Source: Jeotgalicoccus psychrophilus DSM 19085 (GTDB taxonomy: Bacteria > Bacillota > Bacilli > Staphylococcales > Salinicoccaceae). Taken from it: a DNA stretch of 64,000 bases. Location of the stretch: positions 56,970 to 120,969 of the forward strand of contig NZ_KE384464.1 in the NCBI RefSeq assembly GCF_000425845.1, given 5' to 3'. The position numbers were made by a program, and so were the translations under genes. A model generated the notes under the pieces. The model was given only the letters and a program-made list of their open reading frames with translations. It ran no database searches and was not told the origin of the DNA. Below are positions 24,717 through 32,744 of the stretch, piece by piece. Position 1 is the stretch's first letter. Every line of letters begins with the position of its first letter.

Positions 24717-25589
24717 ATGAAAGTTGCGGTTGTCGTGGATTCGACAAGTTATTTGCCTGAGCATATTTTAACCGGACATAATATATATACAATTCCATTA
24801 AATGTAGTTGTTGGAGATAAAGTTTTAAAAGAAAATGAAATAGATAACAAATGGTATTATGCGGAAATGGCATCACTGGATGAACTGCCGACGACGAGTC
24901 AGCCGTCTATCGGGGATTATATTTTACTGCTGGAATCACTGTACCGTGACGGCTACACCGACGTAATCAGTTTTCATTTATCAGCTGAACTCAGCGGTAC
25001 GTGTCAAAATGCGAGAGCAGCTGCAGCAAGCGTCGACGGTATTAACGTACACGTGGTCGATTCAGAAATTGCTGCTGCACCGCTTGGCTTTATGGCCTTA
25101 TATGCAGCTCAGAATATTGACAAAAAACCGCTTGAAGAAATACTTGCAGATGCTGATGAGATGAAGAAAAAAGGCAACATGAACGCATTCTTCCTAGTCG
25201 ATACACTGACTAATCTGCAAAAGGGCGGACGATTATCGAACGCTCAGGCATTTATCGGCGGACTGTTAAAGATTAAACCGATTCTTGAATTTCAGGACGG
25301 TAAAATTGTCGCAATCGAAAAAATCAGAACGCAGAAAAAAGCGATGCTGAAAATTGAAGAGATGCTGGAGGCTGAATTCGAAAAGCACGCTGGCAAAGAA
25401 CTGAAAGCCTGCTTAATTCATGCTAACGCAGAAGAACTTGGTAAACGTTATAAGATTGAGCTGGAAGAAAAATTTCCGCAGGTTGAATTTATTCTGCAGG
25501 AATTTGGACCGGTTGTCGGTACGCATTTAGGGGAAGGCGCACTCGGCATCGGTTTTACAACGTATAACGTAGACACTACCGGCTTATAA
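24717..25589 (+). CDS. DegV-family fatty-acid-binding protein (FakB-type)
   Basis: A 290-residue DegV protein. It has VDSTSYLP at the N-terminus, the conserved TSQPSIGDY loop, and SFHLSAELSGTCQNAR, whose serine/threonine residues hold the fatty-acid carboxylate; GPVVGTHLGEGALGIGF closes the C-terminal domain. In staphylococci the DegV gene just upstream of comFA encodes FakB1, which presents exogenous fatty acids to the kinase FakA; the same position supports that role here. The ATG at 24717 has GGAGGAG 5 nt upstream; the open frame begins 15 bp earlier at a TTG inside that ribosome site. It ends in a terminator overlapping the comFA leader. Confidence 0.85.
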   Translation: MKVAVVVDSTSYLPEHILTGHNIYTIPLNVVVGDKVLKENEIDNKWYYAEMASLDELPTTSQPSIGDYILLLESLYRDGYTDVISFHLSAELSGTCQNARAAAASVDGINVHVVDSEIAAAPLGFMALYAAQNIDKKPLEEILADADEMKKKGNMNAFFLVDTLTNLQKGGRLSNAQAFIGGLLKIKPILEFQDGKIVAIEKIRTQKKAMLKIEEMLEAEFEKHAGKELKACLIHANAEELGKRYKIELEEKFPQVEFILQEFGPVVGTHLGEGALGIGFTTYNVDTTGL

Positions 25590-25602
25590 TTTTATATTTT
25601 TA

Positions 25603-25634
25603 AACCGCAGCTTATTCAGGCTGTGGTTTTTTTT
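25603..25634 (+). terminator. Rho-independent terminator after the degV-type gene
   Basis: AACCGCAGC (25603-25611) pairs with GCTGTGGTT (25620-25628), followed by eight T. It ends 16 bp before the comFA start, so comFA either relies on read-through or the hairpin is an attenuator. Confidence 0.85.
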
Positions 25635-25649
25635 ATTGGAGGAATTATT

Positions 25650-26894
25650 ATGATCTTAAAACACGGCGCACCGGATATTATGTTTGACAGGGGAGTAAAG
25701 AATAATCAGTGCCTCCGCTGCGGCAACCGTGACAAACAATTGTTTTACACTTATTATTCTTCATATGAAAATACGCACATTACGTACTGTCTGCACTGCG
25801 TTGCGCTTGGCCGGTCTGATTCAGTTAATCCGCTGTACGGCTCGGAAACAGAGCGTAAGAGCGAGAACATTGATTACAGGCTTGAATTTGAGCTGAATGA
25901 TATACAAAAACAAGCGAGTGCGCGACTGCTTGATGCGATTAAGAATAAACATAATCTGATGCTTTATGCGGTGACTGGCGCGGGGAAAACTGAGATTACA
26001 TTTGAAGGTATTAAGTATGCCCGGCAAAACGGTTTGAATGTGGCATTCATCTCACCGAGAATCGATGTGGTTAAAGAAGTTTATTTAAGACTGGCAGATG
26101 CGTTTAAAGGAGTGCGGATTGATTTAATGTACAGCGGCGTAAAATCGGTGTTCTCTCATATGTTTACAGTCTGCACCGTACATCAGCTGTTTAATTGCAT
26201 CCATCATTATGATGTCATTATTATCGATGAAGTCGATGCGTTTCCGCTGCCGGAAGAACCGCTGTTAATGAGTACGATAAAACGGGCGGCTGCGGATGAT
26301 GCTTCGATTATTCTAATGACAGCAACGCCAACACGTGAAATGAAATTACTTGCCGGAAAAGATAACATCGTGACGATTGCACGCCGCTATCACGGTTATG
26401 ATTTAGCTGTGCCTAACATTGTCTGGCATAATGCTGACAAGTATATTAAAAAGAAAAAAATACCGCCAAAACTTATTGAACTGGTCGATGGGATTATGAA
26501 GGGAAATAGAAAAGTTCTTATCTTTTTTCCGGATATCAACATGATGAAATCACTGGCTGCGGTAATGGAAATTAAATACAAACGTCTGGAATCGGTCTAC
26601 AGCGGAGATAAGGCACGGTATAAGAAAGTGCAGATGATGCGGGACGGCGAGCTCGATATTCTGCTGACAACGACTATTCTGGAACGCGGTGTCACGTTTT
26701 TGAATATGGACGTAATTGTCATCGACGCACACCGGTTCGATAGTGCAAGTCTGATTCAAATATGCGGGCGCGTCGGGCGGAAACCAAAAGATCCGACAGG
26801 AAATATCTGGCTGATGACAACGTTTAATACTGCCGGCATCACGAAGACGCTCACTGCCATCAGACAATTTAATAAAGGGAGGGATACGCTTTGA
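25650..26894 (+). CDS. comFA: Competence DNA-uptake helicase ComFA
   Basis: A 414-residue superfamily 2 helicase/translocase that drives single-stranded DNA uptake in transformation. The N-terminal zinc site is CLRCG...YCLHC. Walker A is AVTGAGKTE, motif II is IIDEVDAFP, motif III is MTATPT, and motif VI is QICGRVGRK. The start is ATG 25650 with TTGGAGGAAT upstream; the open frame starts earlier but within the terminator. The stop overlaps the comFC start in TTGA, implying translational coupling. A terminator-like hairpin immediately upstream may limit expression. Confidence 0.92.
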   Translation: MILKHGAPDIMFDRGVKNNQCLRCGNRDKQLFYTYYSSYENTHITYCLHCVALGRSDSVNPLYGSETERKSENIDYRLEFELNDIQKQASARLLDAIKNKHNLMLYAVTGAGKTEITFEGIKYARQNGLNVAFISPRIDVVKEVYLRLADAFKGVRIDLMYSGVKSVFSHMFTVCTVHQLFNCIHHYDVIIIDEVDAFPLPEEPLLMSTIKRAAADDASIILMTATPTREMKLLAGKDNIVTIARRYHGYDLAVPNIVWHNADKYIKKKKIPPKLIELVDGIMKGNRKVLIFFPDINMMKSLAAVMEIKYKRLESVYSGDKARYKKVQMMRDGELDILLTTTILERGVTFLNMDVIVIDAHRFDSASLIQICGRVGRKPKDPTGNIWLMTTFNTAGITKTLTAIRQFNKGRDTL

Positions 26895-27574
26895 GATGTT
26901 TAAACTGTCATGAGGTGATTAATGAAGAACCGACACTGATCTCGCTTTTTAAGAAAAATGAGCCGCTGTGTTTCACTTGCCGCACCGGACTGAACTTTAA
27001 ATATCCGGGAGCACGATGCGGCAGGTGTCATCAGCTTGTGGCTGAAAAGACTGACATGTGCCGCGACTGTCACGTTCTACATGCCATTTATCCTGATATT
27101 AATAAAATGTATACGATAACTGATTATAATGAAGAGATGAAGCTGCTCATGCACCGTTATAAGTTTATGCGTGACTATGCGCTCAGTGAAGTGCTTGCTC
27201 TGTTGTGTGCATTTAACTTTAAGCAGTACGATTACGTCGTGCCTGTACCAATATCAAAGGCACGGATGAAGGAGCGGACTTATAATCAGACGTCAGCTGT
27301 ACTGGAAGTACTCGGTGTAAAGTACACGGATATGCTCGGTACTCAGAAGGTGAAAAGACAGTCGGAACTCTCCAGGCAGGAGCGTATAAACAGTACAAAT
27401 CCATTTTATTTACTTGAAAATGTTAGCAGCATGAACTTAACGGGTAAGAGTGTACTTATAACAGATGACATTTATACGACCGGCATTACAATACATCAGG
27501 CGGCAAATGTGATCAAAGTATTAAATTTTCAGAATATTGATGTGTTAACGTTTTCAAAAGCGCAGCACATTTGA
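26891..27574 (+). CDS. comFC: Competence protein ComFC (phosphoribosyltransferase-like)
   Basis: A 227-residue protein. The N-terminal part holds four CxxC pairs (CLNC, CFTC, CGRC, CRDC), a double zinc site. The C-terminal half is a type I phosphoribosyltransferase fold with VPVPISKARMKERTYNQ and the PRPP loop VLITDDIYTTGIT. It is required with ComFA for natural transformation in Gram-positive bacteria. The start is TTG 26891, with GGGAGG 8 nt upstream, in a TTGA overlap with the comFA stop. The hpf promoter lies inside its last codons. Confidence 0.9.
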   Translation: MRCLNCHEVINEEPTLISLFKKNEPLCFTCRTGLNFKYPGARCGRCHQLVAEKTDMCRDCHVLHAIYPDINKMYTITDYNEEMKLLMHRYKFMRDYALSEVLALLCAFNFKQYDYVVPVPISKARMKERTYNQTSAVLEVLGVKYTDMLGTQKVKRQSELSRQERINSTNPFYLLENVSSMNLTGKSVLITDDIYTTGITIHQAANVIKVLNFQNIDVLTFSKAQHI

Positions 27575-27580
27575 TATAAT
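27552..27580 (+). promoter_or_regulatory. Likely hpf promoter with extended -10
   Basis: TTTCAA at 27552-27557 is 17 bp upstream of TATAAT at 27575-27580, which is preceded by TGA to form an extended -10 (TGATATAAT). It overlaps the 3' end of comFC and lies 40 bp before hpf. Confidence 0.6.
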
Positions 27581-27619
27581 GAAGATAAGAAACAAAGGTA
27601 CCTACAAGGAGGGCTCATC

Positions 27620-28180
27620 ATGATTAGAGTTGAAATCAGAGGCGAAAACATTGAAGTAACAGACGCAATCCGCGAACATATCGAGGAAAAAGTTGCAAAA
27701 CTTGAACGTTATTTCAATGACGTACCAAACACACATGCACATGTAAACATCAAGGTTCGTAATAATAAACGCGGTAAAGTTGAGATTACGATACCTATGA
27801 AAGATTTAACATTGCGTGCGGAGGAAGGACACGATGATCTTTATGCAGCAGTTGATTTAGTAATTGATAAGCTGGAAAGACAAATTCGCAAACACAAAAC
27901 TAAAATAAACCGTAAATTCAGAGAGAAAAACCCTGAGGCCGATTTCTTTAATGCAACAGCGTTTGAAAACGGTGCACAAGAAGATAATGAAAACAATGAC
28001 GAGATAGCAATATTCCGTTCTAAGGAGTTCACGCTGAAACCGATGGATTCTGAAGAAGCGGTATTGCAGATGAATATGCTTGGTCATGACTTCTTCGTCT
28101 TTAATGATAGAGAAACTGACGGTACTAGTATTGTTTACCGACGTAAAGACGGTAAATACGGTCTAATCGAAACAAATTAA
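27620..28180 (+). CDS. hpf: Long-form ribosome hibernation promoting factor
   Basis: A 186-residue long HPF. The N-terminal domain (1 to about 100; [20 protein letters not shown]) binds the 30S decoding centre. A linker with acidic and Asn residues (about 105-128) leads to the C-terminal dimerisation domain (about 130-186; [20 protein letters not shown], then [13 protein letters not shown]), which makes 100S ribosome dimers in stationary phase. CAAGGAGGGCTCATC precedes ATG 27620. It has its own promoter and terminator; secA follows as a separate unit, as in Staphylococcus. Confidence 0.94.
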   Translation: MIRVEIRGENIEVTDAIREHIEEKVAKLERYFNDVPNTHAHVNIKVRNNKRGKVEITIPMKDLTLRAEEGHDDLYAAVDLVIDKLERQIRKHKTKINRKFREKNPEADFFNATAFENGAQEDNENNDEIAIFRSKEFTLKPMDSEEAVLQMNMLGHDFFVFNDRETDGTSIVYRRKDGKYGLIETN

Positions 28181-28194
28181 TACCAAATTTCATG

Positions 28195-28234
28195 AAACCC
28201 TGACGGCGGTTTACCCGCCTTCGGGGTTTTTTAA
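28195..28234 (+). terminator. Rho-independent terminator of hpf
   Basis: AAACCC...GGCGG-TTTA-CCCGCC...GGGGTTTTTT forms a two-part stem followed by T residues. Confidence 0.85.
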
Positions 28235-28319
28235 TGTTACATATTTTATTTTCCTATATAATGGTGGTAAAATGTAATGATGTATAAACAGGTAATTTTT
28301 CACGAGGGAGAGAAAATCC

Positions 28320-30845
28320 ATGGGTGTTTTGGATAAAATGTTCGATGGCAATAAAAGAGAGTTAAAAGCGCTGCGAAAACAAGCACAGAAAGTGCTTGAA
28401 CTTGCACCGGAAATAGAAAAATTAAGTGATGATGAAATTAAAAATAAAACTGCAGAATTTAAAGAGCAGTTACAGACTGCAGAAGGTGACAGAAAGAAAG
28501 AAGAAAAAATGCTCGACGATATACTGACGGAAGCATTCGCTGTAGTACGGGAAGCATCGAAACGTACGCTCGGCATGGAACCGTTCGAAGTTCAAGTAAT
28601 GGGTGGTATTGCCCTCCATAAAGGCGATATTGCAGAAATGAAAACCGGGGAAGGTAAAACGCTGACAGCGACTATGCCCGTTTATTTAAATGCATTGGCA
28701 GGACGCGGCGTTCACGTTATTACAGTCAACGAGTATTTATCTGAAATTCAGATGGAAGAACTTGAAGTGCTGTATAACTTCTTAGGATTGACTGTCGGGT
28801 TAAACCTGAATGCTAAAAACAGTACTGAAAAGCGCGAAGCATTTGCGGCGGACATTACGTATACGACAAATAATGAACTTGGTTTTGATTATTTAAGAGA
28901 TAATATGGTGACGTACAAACAGGACCGTGTACTCCGCGGTTTAAACTTTACCGTAATTGATGAGGTCGACTCGATTTTAATTGATGAGGCGCGTACACCG
29001 TTAATTATTTCAGGTAAAGCGAAGGAAAGAGAAACGTATTACTTACAGGCACACCAGTTTTCTAAAATGCTGAAAGAGGAAGAAGACTACACGTACGATA
29101 TTAAAACGAGAAATATTCAGCTGAACGAATCCGGTATGGAGAAAGCTGAGAAATGGTTTAAAATCGATAACCTGTATGACGTTCAGCACGTCAGCCTGCT
29201 GCACCATATCAATCAGGCCTTAAAAGCGAACTTCTCAATGGAGCGGGACGTGGATTACGTCGTTGAAGATGATGGCATTTTAATCGTCGACCAGTTTACA
29301 GGACGCACGATGAAAGGCCGCCGTTTCTCTGACGGGCTGCACCAGGCAATCGAAGCAAAAGAAGGCGTGGATATTCAAAATGAATCGCGCACGATGGCAT
29401 CGATTACTTTCCAGAACTTTTTCCGTCTCTTCCATAAGCTGTCGGGCATGACAGGGACAGCGAAGACCGAAGAAGAAGAGTTTATGAACATTTATAATAT
29501 GCGTGTTACACAGATTCCGACGAACCAGCCGGTTCAGAGACTCGATAATACAGATAAAATTTATGCGGCAGAAGAAATTAAACTGCGTGCAGTTGTCGAA
29601 GATGTAATCGACCGCCACAAAAAAGGACAACCGATTTTAATCGGTACTGTAGCGGTTGAAACGAGTGAGCTGATTTCAAATCTGCTGAAAAAACACGGCA
29701 TACGCCATAATGTCTTGAACGCTAAAAACCACGGGCGTGAAGCGGAAATTGTTAAAGAAGCTGGTAAAAAAGGCGCGGTTACTATTGCGACCAACATGGC
29801 CGGACGCGGTACAGATATTAAACTCGGCGAAGGTGTTAAAGATCTCGGCGGACTTGCGGTAATTGGTACTGAGCGTCATGAATCACGACGCATTGATGAC
29901 CAGCTCCGCGGACGTTCCGGACGTCAGGGTGACGTTGGTGAAAGTACGTTTTACCTGTCCTTAGAAGATGATTTAATGCGCCGTTTTGGTTCTGAAAGAA
30001 TTCAGAGCATTATGGAACGGATGGGTATGAGCGAAGAAGAACTGACGAGCAAAATGATTTCACGCGGTGTGGAATCATCACAAAAACGCGTTGAAGGAAA
30101 TAACTTCGATGCGCGTAAACGACTGCTTGAATATGATGAAGTATTGCGTAAACAGCGTGAAATTATTTACGGTGAACGCGATGAAATTATCGATCACGAT
30201 GATGTATCAGAACTGCTGAACGATATGCTTGAACGCTCTGTGCAGCGGACAGTTGAATTTTATGATCTCGATACCGAAGAAGATATCGATTATGAGCAGT
30301 ATGTTAAGACTCTGACGGATATGTATCTGCCGGAAGACGAAATCAATGCTGATGAAATCCGCGGCAGAGGTGCTGAAGAAATCTATACGATTGTTATGGA
30401 TAAAGTAAAAGCTCACCTCGCAGAGAAAGAAGAAACGCTCGGAGAAGAAAAAATGCGTCTGTTCGAACGTATGATGATGCTCCGCACGATGGACCAGAAG
30501 TGGGTTGAACATATAGACAGTATGGATCAGCTGAGAACTGGTATTCATCTCCGTTCATACGGTCAGATTAATCCGCTCCGTGAATACCAGAACGAAGGTA
30601 TTCAAATGTTTGAAAACATGCTCGTTAATATAGAGGATGATACTGCTAAATTTGTGCTGAAGACGACAGTCCGAACGGATGAAGAAATGAAACGTGAACA
30701 GGTTGTAGATAAAAAACAAATGCAGACAGGCGACGGCAAACAAAAAGCTAAAAAACAGCCGGTTAAACGCCAGGTTAAAGTCGGCAGAAATGATCCGTGC
30801 CCATGCGGCTCGGGCAGAAAATACAAAAACTGTCACGGACAATAA
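28320..30845 (+). CDS. secA: Preprotein translocase ATPase SecA
   Basis: An 841-residue motor that pushes preproteins through SecYEG. The Walker A region is MKTGEGKT (Thr109 to Thr114 region), the DEAD-like motif II is [16 protein letters not shown], and motif VI is [11 protein letters not shown]. The preprotein cross-linking domain, helical scaffold and wing follow. The C-terminal zinc tail is [15 protein letters not shown], which binds SecB-like partners or phospholipid. GAGGGAG precedes ATG 28320, and TATAAT at 28257-28262 is a likely -10. prfB begins 15 bp downstream in the same transcript. The length and layout match SecA1 of staphylococci. Confidence 0.96.
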   Translation: MGVLDKMFDGNKRELKALRKQAQKVLELAPEIEKLSDDEIKNKTAEFKEQLQTAEGDRKKEEKMLDDILTEAFAVVREASKRTLGMEPFEVQVMGGIALHKGDIAEMKTGEGKTLTATMPVYLNALAGRGVHVITVNEYLSEIQMEELEVLYNFLGLTVGLNLNAKNSTEKREAFAADITYTTNNELGFDYLRDNMVTYKQDRVLRGLNFTVIDEVDSILIDEARTPLIISGKAKERETYYLQAHQFSKMLKEEEDYTYDIKTRNIQLNESGMEKAEKWFKIDNLYDVQHVSLLHHINQALKANFSMERDVDYVVEDDGILIVDQFTGRTMKGRRFSDGLHQAIEAKEGVDIQNESRTMASITFQNFFRLFHKLSGMTGTAKTEEEEFMNIYNMRVTQIPTNQPVQRLDNTDKIYAAEEIKLRAVVEDVIDRHKKGQPILIGTVAVETSELISNLLKKHGIRHNVLNAKNHGREAEIVKEAGKKGAVTIATNMAGRGTDIKLGEGVKDLGGLAVIGTERHESRRIDDQLRGRSGRQGDVGESTFYLSLEDDLMRRFGSERIQSIMERMGMSEEELTSKMISRGVESSQKRVEGNNFDARKRLLEYDEVLRKQREIIYGERDEIIDHDDVSELLNDMLERSVQRTVEFYDLDTEEDIDYEQYVKTLTDMYLPEDEINADEIRGRGAEEIYTIVMDKVKAHLAEKEETLGEEKMRLFERMMMLRTMDQKWVEHIDSMDQLRTGIHLRSYGQINPLREYQNEGIQMFENMLVNIEDDTAKFVLKTTVRTDEEMKREQVVDKKQMQTGDGKQKAKKQPVKRQVKVGRNDPCPCGSGRKYKNCHGQ

Positions 30846-30860
30846 GTTAGGGGAAAAAAT

Positions 30861-31962
30861 ATGGAATTAAGTGAAGTAAAAAACTTTTTACAAAGCAGCA
30901 GAGATAAGTTAAATGACTTTAGGGGGTCTCTTTGACTTAGAAGAAAAAGAGACTCAGATTCAGGAACATGAAGAACTTATGCTGGACCCGGATTTTTGGA
31001 ACGACAGCGATAAGGCAGCGGAGGTCATCGCAGAGAACAACCATTTGAAAAAAATTGTCGATGGTTTTAATTCACTGCGCGACTCGCTGGACGATATTGA
31101 AACATCCCACGAACTGCTGCGTGAAGAATACGACGAGGAACTGGCGGAACTGCTTGATGAATCCGTTAAAGAAACGTCAGCGGCAATTGAAGAGTATGAA
31201 CTGAATCTGCTCCTAAGCGGCGAACACGATGCGCTGGATGCAATGCTCGAACTGCATTCAGGTGCCGGCGGCACAGAGTCTCAGGACTGGGCAGAAATGC
31301 TGCTCCGTATGTATCAGCGCTACAGTGAATCAGAAGGTTTCAAAATTGAAACGCTGGATTATCAGAGCGGCGATGAAGCGGGCGTGAAGAGTGTGTCTAT
31401 ATCTATTAAAGGACCGAACGCCTACGGCTTATTAAAAGCTGAAAAAGGTGTGCACCGTCTGGTGAGAATATCGCCATTTGACTCGTCGGGACGCCGTCAT
31501 ACGTCATTCGCTTCATGTGAAGTAACACCGCTGTTTAAAAATACGGATATTAAAATTGAAATCAATACCGATGATATTAAAATTGATACGTACCGTTCAA
31601 GCGGTGCCGGCGGACAGCACGTCAATACGACGGACTCTGCTGTCCGTATTACTCATCTGCCGACAGGAGTTGTTGTAACCTGTCAGAATGAACGTTCACA
31701 AATTAAAAACCGTGAACAGGCGATGCAGATGCTGAAAGCAAAACTGTATCAGCGTAAGCTGGAAGAACAGCGTGCAGAAATTGACGACATTAAAGGTGAA
31801 CAGAAAGAAATCGGGTGGGGAAGCCAGATTAGAAGTTATGTCTTTCACCCGTACTCTATGGTTAAAGATCATAGAACAAACTACGAGGTCGGAAATACGG
31901 ATAAAGTAATGGATGGAAACTTATCACCGTTTATTCATGCGTATCTGCGCTGGAGTATGTAA
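30861..31962 (+). CDS. prfB: Peptide chain release factor 2, with programmed +1 frameshift
   Basis: RF2, which recognises UGA and UAA. The first frame starts at ATG 30861 (TTAGGGGAAAA upstream) and reads 24 codons to an in-frame TGA at 30933-30935. A +1 shift at CTT-TGA moves to GAC at 30934 and continues 342 codons to 31962, giving about 366 residues. The GGQ catalytic loop is [10 protein letters not shown] (Gly250-Gln252), and the stop-recognition SPF tripeptide is in [11 protein letters not shown]. Annotating only the long frame from 30913 would miss the true N-terminus. It is co-transcribed behind secA. The cytochrome c gene follows after 22 bp. Confidence 0.95.
30921..30936 (+). other. 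prfB autoregulatory frameshift site
   Basis: AGGGGG (30921-30926), then TCT CTT TGA C: an internal Shine-Dalgarno-like stretch at the right distance before CUU UGA C, the classical RF2 feedback site. When RF2 is scarce, termination at UGA is slow and ribosomes shift +1. Confidence 0.96.
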
Positions 31963-31984
31963 TATATTTGGAGGTCTGTAATAA

Positions 31985-32326
31985 ATGAAAAAAATACTGC
32001 TGACTGCAGGCTTTAGTATTGTACTGTTACTCGGCGCATGCGGCGGAGGAAATGAAGAAGAAACAGAAGAAGCGGCTGTGGTAGGTGACGGACAAGCGAC
32101 ATCAGAAGACGGTGAAGCAGTATACCGTGCAGCATCATGCTTCAGCTGTCACGGTGCTGATCTTGAAGGTGCATCAGGTCCGAACTTGCAAGAAGTCGGT
32201 GCGAGATTGAATGAAGAGCAGATTCGCACAGTTGTAGTAGAAGGAACGAGCGTCATGCCGGGCGGTTTGGTTGAAGACCAAGAAGACTTGGATAATCTGG
32301 TTGAATGGCTGTCGAATCAAAAATAA
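31985..32326 (+). CDS. cccB: Lipoprotein cytochrome c551 (CccB-like)
   Basis: A 113-residue class I c-type cytochrome anchored by lipid. The lipobox is LLGAC with Cys19. An acidic linker (EEETEE) is followed by the haem-binding CFSCH (Cys52, Cys55, His56) and an axial Met91 in SVMPGG. It should carry electrons to a cytochrome c oxidase on the outer face of the membrane. In Bacillus cccB also lies by prfB, so the location looks ancestral; Staphylococcus aureus lacks c-type cytochromes. It needs a System II cytochrome c maturation machinery, which is not in the window. GGAGG precedes the ATG. Confidence 0.88.
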   Translation: MKKILLTAGFSIVLLLGACGGGNEEETEEAAVVGDGQATSEDGEAVYRAASCFSCHGADLEGASGPNLQEVGARLNEEQIRTVVVEGTSVMPGGLVEDQEDLDNLVEWLSNQK

Positions 32327-32337
32327 TTTAACAGAGA

Positions 32338-32371
32338 AACACGGGCACATTAAATTGTGCCCGTGTTTTTA
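32338..32371 (+). terminator. Rho-independent terminator after cccB
   Basis: ACACGGGCACA pairs with TGTGCCCGTGT around TTAAAT, followed by TTTTT; it closes the secA-prfB-cccB unit. Confidence 0.92.
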
Positions 32372-32593
32372 AATTTTCAAGAATAAAAAAGACTTTATGG
32401 CAGCTATAAAAACTAGCGGCGGGAAGCTTATATTTCGAATTAAAACTGAAATAATATTTGTGAAAAATGCTGTGACAAAAATGGATAAGTAAAATTACTC
32501 ATGATAGAATCAACGTTTATCAGTTTGAAATAACTTAAATAATATTTTATATGTAAAGAAATGCTCTCTAGATTTCCACTAAGTTTCTTTTAT

Positions 32594-32610
32594 ATTACAA
32601 GTATATTACA
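32594..32610 (-). promoter_or_regulatory. WalR (YycF)-type box upstream of the LysM-CHAP gene
   Basis: ATTACA-AGTAT-ATTACA on the plus strand is TGTAAT-N5-TGTAAT on the minus strand, a perfect match to the WalR direct-repeat consensus. It lies 134 bp before the cell-wall hydrolase start, and WalR controls such hydrolases in staphylococci. Apart from this box, 32372-32744 shows no gene. Confidence 0.8.
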
Positions 32611-32744
32611 ATCAGCTTTTCTGCAAATCCTTATGCTATAGTTTACATCGTATCGTAATAGATAGATGTGAACGTAAACATTAGACAAAAACATATAAAA
32701 GAAAATATATTAAACTAATTATCTAGCAGGAGGAAATTCACTTT

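Noticed and set aside
32372-32744. Riboswitch or other structured leader before the LysM-CHAP gene
   Set aside because: The region is A/T-rich; apart from the WalR-type box I found no convincing stem set or terminator/antiterminator pair.
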